Shown: in pieces, positions 1-5,712 of the stretch
Layout: each line of letters starts with the position of its first letter
Numbering within the stretch: the stretch's first letter is position 1
Source: CAKZNE01 sp002695025
GTDB taxonomy: Bacteria; Bacteroidota; Bacteroidia; Flavobacteriales; Schleiferiaceae
NCBI GenBank assembly: GCA_913043285.1
Contig: CAJWML010000030.1
Location: forward strand, 1 to 19,267
Length of the DNA: 19,267 nt
Direction of reading: 5' to 3'
Made by a program: the position numbers and the translations under genes
Notes under the pieces: model-generated
What the model saw: the letters and a program-made list of their open reading frames with translations, nothing else
Database searches by the model: none
Told to the model about the DNA's origin: nothing

Positions 1-54
1 TAGCTCGTTGGGCTCATAACCCAAAGGTCGTCAGTTCGAGTCTGGCCCCCGCTA
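1..54 (+). tRNA. tRNA-Met (CAT), initiator-like, 5' truncated by window edge
   Basis: Only the 3' part of the tRNA is present. The end of the D-stem (gctc at 3-6), a 5-bp anticodon stem (8-12 with 20-24), the anticodon loop 13-19 with CAT at 15-17, the T-stem/loop (30-34, TTCGAGT, 42-46, one G-T wobble), the 3' acceptor strand 47-53 and discriminator A at 54 can be read. CCA is not encoded. The three G-C pairs next to the anticodon loop (GGG at 10-12, CCC at 20-22) are the hallmark of initiator tRNA. The acceptor strand ends in T, which would mispair with the C1 usual in bacterial initiators, but base 1 lies outside the window. Initiator identity is therefore inferred from the anticodon stem. 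Confidence 0.93.
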
Positions 55-63
55 CAATAGATT

Positions 64-90
64 AAAAGCCGCACAGTGTGCGGCTTTTTC
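64..90 (+). terminator. Rho-independent terminator of the tRNA transcript
   Basis: A perfect 11-bp stem (64-74 with 78-88) around the 3-nt loop AGT, with the 3' arm running into a T-run. It lies 9 nt after the tRNA end and directly before the era promoter. Confidence 0.85.
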
Positions 91-98
91 TATTTTTG
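91..98 (+). promoter_or_regulatory. Bacteroidota -7 promoter element for era
   Basis: TATTTTTG matches the Bacteroidota primary-sigma -7 consensus TAnnTTTG at all fixed positions and continues as CACC. It immediately follows the tRNA terminator T-run and lies 38 nt before the era ATG. No clear -33 TTG is visible, because that position falls inside the terminator hairpin. Confidence 0.6.
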
Positions 99-136
99 CA
101 CCTTCAGCCGGCACAAAAATGGTACAATAACAAGTT

Positions 137-1018
137 ATGGCGCACAGATCTGGTTTTGTCAATATCATCGGTAATCCCAACGTAGGGAAATCCACTTTAA
201 TGAATGCTCTCCTGGGAGAGAGTTTATCTATAGCTACACCTAAGGCACAAACTACCCGCCACCGTATTTTGGGTATCCTCAACGAGGAAGATTACCAGAT
301 CATATTTTCGGATACCCCGGGAGTGATACAGCCCGCCTATGCCCTGCAGGAAAGCATGATGGATTTTGTGCAGACTATTTTTGAAGATGCGGATGTTTTC
401 CTCTATATGACTGAGCCGGGTGAGAAGGCGCTAAAGGATGAAAAGCTCTTTGAGCGGCTGAAAGAGGTGCAACAACCTTTATTGGTGCTTATAAATAAAA
501 TAGACCTTATCCAGCAGGATCAGTTACCGGAACTTTTGGATTATTGGAAACAGCAGTTCCCCAATGCGGAGGTTTACCCGGTGGCGGCTCTTCATAAATT
601 CAACGTTGACGAGCTTAAACAGCGCCTTATCGAGCTCTTGCCGGAATCGCCCCCTTATTTTGATAAGGAGTCATTAAGTGATCGCAATGAACGCTTTTTC
701 ACTTCAGAGATGATTCGTGAGCAGATCCTGCTCAATTATAAGAAAGAGATCCCTTATTCCGTAGAGGTGGAAGTGGAAGAGTTCAAGGAAGCGGATGATA
801 TTATTCACATCCGCTCTGTAATATACGTGGAGCGTGAGACCCAGAAGGGAATCATTATCGGTCACCAGGGTAAAATGATCAAGAAGACCGGAACGGACGC
901 CCGAAAGCGTATGGAGGCTTTTTTCAAGAAAAAGGTTTTCCTGGATCTTCACGTAAAGGTCCGGAAGAACTGGCGCCAGGATGAAAATCAGCTGAAACGC
1001 TTCGGGTACCGTAATTAA
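137..1018 (+). CDS. era: GTPase Era
   Basis: Era is an essential GTPase that binds the 3' end of 16S rRNA and assists maturation of the 30S ribosomal subunit. The 293-residue product has the usual family length. The N-terminal GTPase domain shows G1 GNPNVGKST (12-20), the Era-type TTRHRILG switch region (39-46), G3 DTPG (59-62) and G4 NKID (120-123). The C-terminal third is the KH RNA-binding domain with the Era signature IIGHQGKMIKKTG. The ATG at 137 gives the expected short lead into G1. The gene has its own TAnnTTTG promoter after the tRNA terminator, so it is probably monocistronic. Its TAA stop overlaps, tail to tail by 4 nt, the end of the convergent LRR gene, and no terminator is visible between them, so transcription may run into each other's 3' end. 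Confidence 0.98.
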   Translation: MAHRSGFVNIIGNPNVGKSTLMNALLGESLSIATPKAQTTRHRILGILNEEDYQIIFSDTPGVIQPAYALQESMMDFVQTIFEDADVFLYMTEPGEKALKDEKLFERLKEVQQPLLVLINKIDLIQQDQLPELLDYWKQQFPNAEVYPVAALHKFNVDELKQRLIELLPESPPYFDKESLSDRNERFFTSEMIREQILLNYKKEIPYSVEVEVEEFKEADDIIHIRSVIYVERETQKGIIIGHQGKMIKKTGTDARKRMEAFFKKKVFLDLHVKVRKNWRQDENQLKRFGYRN

Positions 1019-1575
1019 TCACAGTTGCAGCCGTAGGTGCTTTCTACCTTCAGGTCAGGACGGGCTATTTCCAGCCATTCCAGCTCCTTGCTTTTAAGGT
1101 ATGTAGCGCGAACATCCAGGAGTTTAAGGGAGTTGAGCTTGATAATATCAGGATGAATAGTTTTGAGGTCACTGTCCCAAAGGTCAAGGGTTTCAAGCTT
1201 TTTGAATTGAACAATGTAACCAGGTATCTCTTCTACCGGGTTGCGCGCCATCTTCAGTTCAGTAAGGTTAGGTAAACGGCTCAGTATTTCCGGCAGGTGT
1301 GTGAATTTATTACGGCTAAGGTCTATTTTTTTCAGCCTGGGAAGGTTTAAGATTAACATCGGCAGGCTATCAATCTTGTTTTTACTCAGGTCCAGGGTTT
1401 CCAGGTTCCGGAACAGAACAATTTCAGCCGGGAACTCCTTCAGTCGCTCGTGGTGCAGGTCCAGGTGAATAACCTTATGCGGTTCCTTTAGAGCTTCTGC
1501 AAGATTATCGTACTCTTGCGCGTAAAGCGCTACGGGAAGAAGAAAACTAAGTAAGCTCCAGTATCTTGCGTGCAT
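1015..1575 (-). CDS. Secreted leucine-rich-repeat protein
   Basis: The ATG at 1575 gives 186 residues beginning with a signal peptide (basic MHAR start, hydrophobic LLSFLLPVALYA, likely signal-peptidase-I cleavage near AQ-EYDN). No lipobox Cys is present. The rest is about five consecutive leucine-rich repeats of roughly 23 residues of the LxxLDLSxNxIxxLP type, followed by a short tail ending in CNCD. A longer GTG-initiated frame from 1635 would place 20 residues before the signal peptide, so I reject it. The start lies 29 nt inside the 3' end of ribF on the same strand, suggesting co-transcription and translational coupling. LRRs usually bind protein partners; the ligand is unknown. Periplasmic or outer-surface location is inferred. 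Confidence 0.8.
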   Translation of the reverse strand: MHARYWSLLSFLLPVALYAQEYDNLAEALKEPHKVIHLDLHHERLKEFPAEIVLFRNLETLDLSKNKIDSLPMLILNLPRLKKIDLSRNKFTHLPEILSRLPNLTELKMARNPVEEIPGYIVQFKKLETLDLWDSDLKTIHPDIIKLNSLKLLDVRATYLKSKELEWLEIARPDLKVESTYGCNCD

Positions 1576-2485
1576 CCTCAGCGTCTTTAGCCAACTGTTG
1601 CCGGAGTTCATCCGGACCGGCAAATTTAACTTCACCTCTCAGGCGGTCTTTAAAACGAACGGAGATCTGTTCTCCGTATATATTCTGATCAAAATCAAAG
1701 AGGTGTACCTCTATCGTTTTGAACTTACCACCAAAGGTGGGGCGTATGCCGATATTGCACATGCCGAGATAGAGATCTTCAGGGTGCGAGGGGAAAATTA
1801 CTTCCACCGCATATACTCCGTCTCCGGGTATCAGTTTATAGGTTTCCTCCACCAGTATATTGGCCGTTGGAAAGCCCATTTTGGAGCCCAGCTTTTCTCC
1901 TTCAGAAACCCGTCCGGTAAGCGGGAAGCTGTATCCAAGGTATTCATTGGCGGTTATAAGGTCTCCTTCGGAGAGCGCCTTGCGGATCTTGGTGCTGCTG
2001 ATGGTTACATCCTCCAGGTCCTGGGGCGGGATTTCCTCTACGTCAAAACCGTATACCGGGCCGAACTCTTTTAAATGCTCAAAACTGCCTTCACGATTAC
2101 GTCCAAAGTGGTGATCGTAACCAATGACCAGTTTTTTGGCGCCTATGGTATTGACCAGGATGTTGCGCACAAAGTCCAGGGAGGTGGTGCGGCTGAACTC
2201 CTGGGTGAAAGGGTGTATAATGAGGTGGTCCAGGCCTGTTTTTTTAAGGAGGTCGATCTTTTCCGATTGGGAGTTGATCAGCTTTAGCTCCATGTCCGGT
2301 TGGAGTACCATACGCGGATGGGGAAAAAAGGTGAGTAATACAGATTCGCCCTTAAAATTTCGGGCTACAGAATTAAGGCGGTCCAGTATTTTACGATGAC
2401 CCAGGTGAACTCCATCAAAAGTTCCCGTAGTTACCACGGCAGCAGGTCGTTTGGAGAAATCGTCCAGCGAATAATAAACCTTCAA
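1547..2485 (-). CDS. ribF: Bifunctional riboflavin kinase / FAD synthetase RibF
   Basis: RibF phosphorylates riboflavin to FMN and adenylylates FMN to FAD. At 312 residues it has the normal bifunctional length. The N-terminal nucleotidyltransferase domain carries GTFDGVHLGH (21-30), a GYDHHFGRNREG motif and the ISSTKIR motif. The C-terminal riboflavin-kinase domain shows GSKMGFPTANI, GVYAVEV, NIGIRPTFG and the conserved VHLFDF segment. The start is a TTG at 2483-2485. It sits exactly where family members begin (MKVYYSL-like), an in-frame stop lies only four codons upstream with no ATG between, and the next internal Met falls after the catalytic motif. The LRR gene overlaps its 3' end by 29 nt on the same strand. 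Confidence 0.96.
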   Translation of the reverse strand: MKVYYSLDDFSKRPAAVVTTGTFDGVHLGHRKILDRLNSVARNFKGESVLLTFFPHPRMVLQPDMELKLINSQSEKIDLLKKTGLDHLIIHPFTQEFSRTTSLDFVRNILVNTIGAKKLVIGYDHHFGRNREGSFEHLKEFGPVYGFDVEEIPPQDLEDVTISSTKIRKALSEGDLITANEYLGYSFPLTGRVSEGEKLGSKMGFPTANILVEETYKLIPGDGVYAVEVIFPSHPEDLYLGMCNIGIRPTFGGKFKTIEVHLFDFDQNIYGEQISVRFKDRLRGEVKFAGPDELRQQLAKDAEDARKILELT

Positions 2486-2553
2486 GGAAATGAAGTTTTA
2501 AAAAATTAAAAATCAATAGGATACGAAAGTAAAGCTTCTGTTGAAAGAATGTT

Positions 2554-2561
2554 CAAAATTA
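2554..2561 (-). promoter_or_regulatory. Possible -7 element for ribF
   Basis: Read on the minus strand this is TAATTTTG, a full match to TAnnTTTG, 68 nt before the ribF TTG start. No TTG-type -33 element is seen at the right distance in this AT-rich stretch, so a chance match is possible. Confidence 0.35.
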
Positions 2562-2609
2562 GAAAAAATAAAATGCCGGGGTGGGCTGTTCGCTTTTAAT
2601 AAAAACAAC

Positions 2610-2617
2610 TATTTTTG
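2610..2617 (+). promoter_or_regulatory. -7 promoter element for atpD-atpC
   Basis: TATTTTTG followed by CACC, identical over 13 bases (with the preceding C) to the era promoter. It lies 47 nt before the atpD ATG, giving a leader of about 40 nt. The upstream TTCG at 2589-2592 is a weak -33 candidate with about 17 nt spacing. Confidence 0.65.
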
Positions 2618-2664
2618 CACCCGAATTTGAAAAACAGCCTTCTGTTAACATTAAATAGATTAGT

Positions 2665-4182
2665 ATGTCTCAAGTAGTTGGTAAAATTTCTCAGGTTATC
2701 GGACCTGTAGTGGATGTTTACTTTGATACCACAAACAACACTCTGCCTAAAATTTACGATTCACTGGAAGTGACCCGTCCTGACGGCACCGTTGTGGTAT
2801 TGGAAACTCAACAGCACATAGGTGAAGATACCGTTCGTACTGTAGCGATGGATTCTACCGATGGTCTGAGTCGTGGCCAGCAGGTAACTGCTACCGGCAG
2901 CCCAATCAAGATGCCGGTGGGGGAAGTGATCAAAGGACGTCTGTTTAATGTGGTTGGCGAGGCTATTGACGGCATCAACAAGGTTGACAACTCTAATGGT
3001 ATGCCTATCCACCGTGAAGCTCCTAAATTTGAAGATCTTTCCACTTCAACCGAAGTGCTGTTTACCGGTATTAAGGTTATCGACCTTATCGAACCTTACG
3101 CAAAAGGTGGTAAGATCGGTCTGTTTGGTGGCGCTGGTGTAGGTAAAACCGTATTGATCCAGGAGCTTATCAACAACATCGCCAAAGGCCACGGAGGTCT
3201 TTCTGTATTTGCCGGTGTTGGCGAACGTACCCGTGAAGGAAATGACCTTCTTCGTGAGATGATTGAAGCAGGCATTATAAAATATGGTGAAGAGTTTCTT
3301 CACTCCATGGAAGAAGGCGGATGGGATCTTTCCAAGGTAAACCTTGAAGAGATGAAAGAATCCAAAGCTTCCTTCGTTTTCGGTCAGATGAACGAACCTC
3401 CCGGTGCCCGTGCCCGTGTTGCTCTTTCCGGTTTGACACTGGCTGAGTACTACCGTGACGGTGAAGGAGAAAGTGGAGGTGCCGGTAAGGATATCCTTTT
3501 CTTTATTGATAACATTTTCCGCTTTACGCAGGCCGGTTCTGAGGTATCCGCACTTCTGGGACGTATGCCTTCTGCGGTGGGTTACCAACCTACACTGGCT
3601 ACCGAGATGGGTGCCATGCAGGAGCGTATTACTTCTACCCGCAGCGGTTCTATTACATCTGTACAGGCCGTATATGTGCCTGCGGATGACTTGACTGACC
3701 CTGCACCGGCAACAACCTTTGCTCACCTGGATGCTACTACCGTATTGAGCCGTAAGATCTCCGAGTTGGGTATTTACCCTGCTGTGGATCCACTGGATTC
3801 TACTTCACGAATCCTTTCTCCTGAAATAGTGGGTGATGAGCACTACAGTTGTGCCCAGCGTGTGAAGGAGATTCTTCAGCGTTATAAAGAACTGCAGGAT
3901 ATTATCGCGATCCTGGGGATGGATGAACTTTCAGAAGATGATAAGCTGGTGGTACACCGTGCTCGTAGGGTACAGCGTTTCCTTTCTCAGCCTTTCCATG
4001 TGGCTGAACAGTTTACCGGTATTCCTGGGGTACTGGTGGATATCCAGGATACCATCAAGGCATTTAACATGATCATGGATGGTGAAATGGATAAGTATCC
4101 TGAAGCGGCCTTTAACCTTAAAGGAGGCATTGAGGATGTGATTGAAGCCGGTGATAAAATGCTGGCGGAAGCCGAAGCTTAA
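2665..4182 (+). CDS. atpD: F1Fo ATP synthase subunit beta
   Basis: Catalytic subunit of the F1 sector; it makes ATP from ADP and phosphate using the ion gradient through Fo on the cytoplasmic face of the inner membrane. The 505 residues are the usual Bacteroidota length. Visible landmarks are the N-terminal beta-barrel, Walker A GGAGVGKT (155-162), the catalytic-glutamate motif GERTREGNDL (from 186; E191 corresponds to the general-base Glu), Walker B ILFFIDNIFR (D282 in it), the ALSGLTLAEYYRD segment and the C-terminal GMDELSEDDK (DELSEED-type) motif that contacts the gamma/epsilon stalk. It is followed after 78 nt by atpC. No alpha, gamma or Fo genes are in the window, so the ATP synthase genes are split, as in several Bacteroidota. 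Confidence 0.99.
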   Translation: MSQVVGKISQVIGPVVDVYFDTTNNTLPKIYDSLEVTRPDGTVVVLETQQHIGEDTVRTVAMDSTDGLSRGQQVTATGSPIKMPVGEVIKGRLFNVVGEAIDGINKVDNSNGMPIHREAPKFEDLSTSTEVLFTGIKVIDLIEPYAKGGKIGLFGGAGVGKTVLIQELINNIAKGHGGLSVFAGVGERTREGNDLLREMIEAGIIKYGEEFLHSMEEGGWDLSKVNLEEMKESKASFVFGQMNEPPGARARVALSGLTLAEYYRDGEGESGGAGKDILFFIDNIFRFTQAGSEVSALLGRMPSAVGYQPTLATEMGAMQERITSTRSGSITSVQAVYVPADDLTDPAPATTFAHLDATTVLSRKISELGIYPAVDPLDSTSRILSPEIVGDEHYSCAQRVKEILQRYKELQDIIAILGMDELSEDDKLVVHRARRVQRFLSQPFHVAEQFTGIPGVLVDIQDTIKAFNMIMDGEMDKYPEAAFNLKGGIEDVIEAGDKMLAEAEA

Positions 4183-4220
4183 TAGTTTGACAGTTTAATC
4201 TTCAGGTAAGGAGCTGTTTC

Positions 4221-4255
4221 TAAACCCTGAACTTTGAACCTTAAACGTTAAAACT
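4221..4255 (+). repeat. Five tandem degenerate heptamers between atpD and atpC
   Basis: The sequence can be cut into five consecutive 7-mers: taaaccc, tgaactt, tgaacct, taaacgt, taaaact. They fit t(a/g)aa(c/a)nn, with the first, third and fourth bases invariant. The array fills half of the 78-nt atpD-atpC spacer and ends 5 nt before the atpC ATG. Origin and role are unknown. Confidence 0.6.
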
Positions 4256-4260
4256 ACAGT

Positions 4261-4551
4261 ATGCAATTAGAAATTATAACACCCGAAACGGTGATCTTCA
4301 ATGGTACTGCTGATGCTGTTCAACTGCCCGGAAAAGAGGGTCTGTTCCAAGTATTGGATAACCATGCACCCTTGATTAGTACACTAAAGGAAGGTGTAGT
4401 TAAGATAGATCTGCCGGACTCCTACAAGAAGTTCAATGAACTGAGCGGTCATATTGAACCCGATAAGAGTAATGATCGCGTACTTCGCCTGGCTATTAAA
4501 GGAGGCGTGGTTGAGGTTCAAAAGAATAAAGTGATCGTATTGGCTGAATAA
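4261..4551 (+). CDS. atpC: F1Fo ATP synthase subunit epsilon, short form
   Basis: Central-stalk subunit linking gamma to the c-ring. The 96 residues cover only the N-terminal beta-sandwich: the start MQLEIITPE, then GKEGLFQVLDNHAPLISTLKEG, the most conserved part of the family, and a final GGVVEVQKNKVIVLAE strand. Two-domain epsilon subunits are near 135 residues and carry a C-terminal helical hairpin that can inhibit ATP hydrolysis. That hairpin is absent here, and the stop is clean rather than frameshifted. A short loop insertion (around the SGHIEPDKSND region) interrupts the sandwich. It shares the atpD promoter and ends at the strong terminator downstream. Confidence 0.95.
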   Translation: MQLEIITPETVIFNGTADAVQLPGKEGLFQVLDNHAPLISTLKEGVVKIDLPDSYKKFNELSGHIEPDKSNDRVLRLAIKGGVVEVQKNKVIVLAE

Positions 4552-4576
4552 ATCCAGCGGTACACACAACCCTAAT

Positions 4577-4607
4577 AAAAAAGCCCCCGAATCCCGGGGG
4601 CTTTTTT
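4577..4607. terminator. Bidirectional Rho-independent terminator after atpC
   Basis: A G+C-rich 7-bp core (GCCCCCG at 4583-4589 with CGGGGGC at 4595-4601) is flanked by A6 on the left and T6 on the right, so the stem works on both strands. It closes the atpDC operon and, on the minus strand, the small membrane-protein gene whose stop codon (4606-4608) touches the T-run. Confidence 0.9.
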
Positions 4608-5037
4608 ATGCCGTGGCCGTGAGCATTTCTTTGAGCGGGACGCTGAGTTTATCGAGTACCCTGTCCAATTCCTCCAGAGATTCAGGGTCTATGATTTGCG
4701 TATCAATAACCATTTCTCTTTCCGGGGTTTTAAGGGTATAATCCCTGGCAAATTTTTTTACCGAAGTTATCTCTGACAAGTTTAGCCTGCGAGGTAAGAG
4801 CGAGTTCTTTTGGATAAAACCATCCTTAATAGTAAGGTACTGGTGGCTGTTCTCGTAAAAGAATGATATTAAGAAGGCCAGGCCTGATCCTAATAATATG
4901 CTACTGATTATATCTACTCCAATATCTTCTGCCCAAATAAATCTGCTGCCAATAGTAATACAAACTGCTGAAATAAACATCCAGGTACCGGAGTGCTTAT
5001 TCCACTGCAATCGGGTTTTTGAATAACGGATCTTCAT
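4606..5037 (-). CDS. Two-helix membrane protein with PH-like C-terminal region, unknown function
   Basis: The product is 143 residues from an ATG. Two adjacent transmembrane helices are visible (about 18-35, TWMFISAVCITIGSRFIW, and about 41-60, VDIISSILLGSGLAFLISFF), followed by a soluble tail. The pattern YLTIKDGFIQKNSLLPRRLNLSEITSVKK resembles bacterial PH-like (bPH/YdbT-type) domains, in which a strand with LPRR-like basic residues precedes an 'I-xx-I' strand. This similarity is by eye only. It starts 9 nt after the stop of the Rieske-like lipoprotein gene, so the two are probably one operon ending at the shared bidirectional terminator. I do not recognise a named family. Confidence 0.75.
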   Translation of the reverse strand: MKIRYSKTRLQWNKHSGTWMFISAVCITIGSRFIWAEDIGVDIISSILLGSGLAFLISFFYENSHQYLTIKDGFIQKNSLLPRRLNLSEITSVKKFARDYTLKTPEREMVIDTQIIDPESLEELDRVLDKLSVPLKEMLTATA

Positions 5038-5046
5038 TTTAATAGG

Positions 5047-5475
5047 TTAATTATAAACGTAAACTACTCCGTCCCGGTAGTCCGTGCGATACTGGATGAG
5101 GCTTTCCGTAGCTCCGTCAGAAGGAGAGCCGTCAAAAAGCACATATTTTTCGTTATGGCATTTGCATTGCGCATATACGTTGTTGTCCATAATTACCAGT
5201 TGGCTGCAGTCCTCACTATAATGTACCGGGCAGGCACGGTCAAAAGCAGCAAAATCGTCCTGGGTATTGTTTATGAAACGTCTTACTATAATAATGCCCT
5301 TATACCCTCCTTCGTGATAAACCCAGCCTCCAGGCACGCTAAGGTCATAGTTGCTAGGGTTATTCAGATATACATACTGCTCTACCTGAACGTTGGGAAA
5401 GTTTCTTGTTCTACTTTTTTTACATCCCTGTGCAACCATCGCTGAAAGCAGAGTCAATAAGAGTACAAATCGCAT
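5047..5475 (-). CDS. Rieske-like lipoprotein with non-canonical ligand motifs
   Basis: The ATG at 5475 gives 142 residues starting with a hydrophobic signal peptide (MRFVLLLTLLSAMVAQGC); Cys18 is the likely lipidated residue. A longer frame from 5553 would put 26 polar residues before the signal and is rejected. The core resembles Rieske [2Fe-2S] domains: FAAFDRACPVH (75-85), about 18 residues, then QCKCH (103-107) and an FDGSPSDG-type segment. Classic Rieske proteins use CxH and CxxH. Here the first motif is C82-P-V-H85, one residue longer, and the second is C104-K-C106-H107, with an extra C90 between. Cluster binding is therefore uncertain; electron transfer at the membrane is only a possibility. 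It is upstream of and probably co-transcribed with the membrane-protein gene. Confidence 0.8.
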   Translation of the reverse strand: MRFVLLLTLLSAMVAQGCKKSRTRNFPNVQVEQYVYLNNPSNYDLSVPGGWVYHEGGYKGIIIVRRFINNTQDDFAAFDRACPVHYSEDCSQLVIMDNNVYAQCKCHNEKYVLFDGSPSDGATESLIQYRTDYRDGVVYVYN

Positions 5476-5633
5476 AGAAATATTTTGAATTGTAAAGATA
5501 GTATTAACTGAATTTGGTTGCTGATTCGTATCCGAAGCTACGAGGTTTTCCAAATCTTAAAGAAATGTTAAGATGAACCACTTCATTTTCAAGTTTTTAT
5601 TTACATACCCTTTCATTTACTGCGATTTACACA

Positions 5634-5665
5634 TTGTTGAGAAGGATTTATTTATGTTATATTTA
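5634..5665 (+). promoter_or_regulatory. Probable promoter of the TonB receptor operon
   Basis: The -33 candidates TTG (5634-5636 and 5637-5639) lie 21 or 18 nt before TATATTTA (5658-5665), which matches TAnnTTTG except at the last base and is followed by CGC. The distance to the receptor ATG is 47 nt, like the atpD promoter. The remaining 5476-5633 stretch between the divergent genes is AT-rich with no other structure that I can support. Confidence 0.5.
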
Positions 5666-5712
5666 CGCCCTTTTAAAAATAACCGAGGGTTTTTAAACCT
5701 AAATAGTGATAT

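Noticed and set aside
1576..1635. Longer GTG-started form of the LRR protein
   Set aside because: It would bury the signal peptide behind 20 residues; the ATG at 1575 is immediately followed by a normal signal peptide.
1598..2074. 158-codon plus-strand open frame opposite ribF
   Set aside because: Shadow of ribF; the product shows no family features and no promoter or start context.
3046..3726. 226-codon open frame on the minus strand inside atpD
   Set aside because: It lies wholly antisense to the highly conserved ATP synthase beta gene and has a low-complexity, Cys/Arg-rich product without family motifs; it is a by-product of atpD codon bias.
5476..5553. Longer form of the Rieske-like protein
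   Set aside because: The extra 26 residues are polar and precede a good lipoprotein signal peptide starting at the ATG at 5475.
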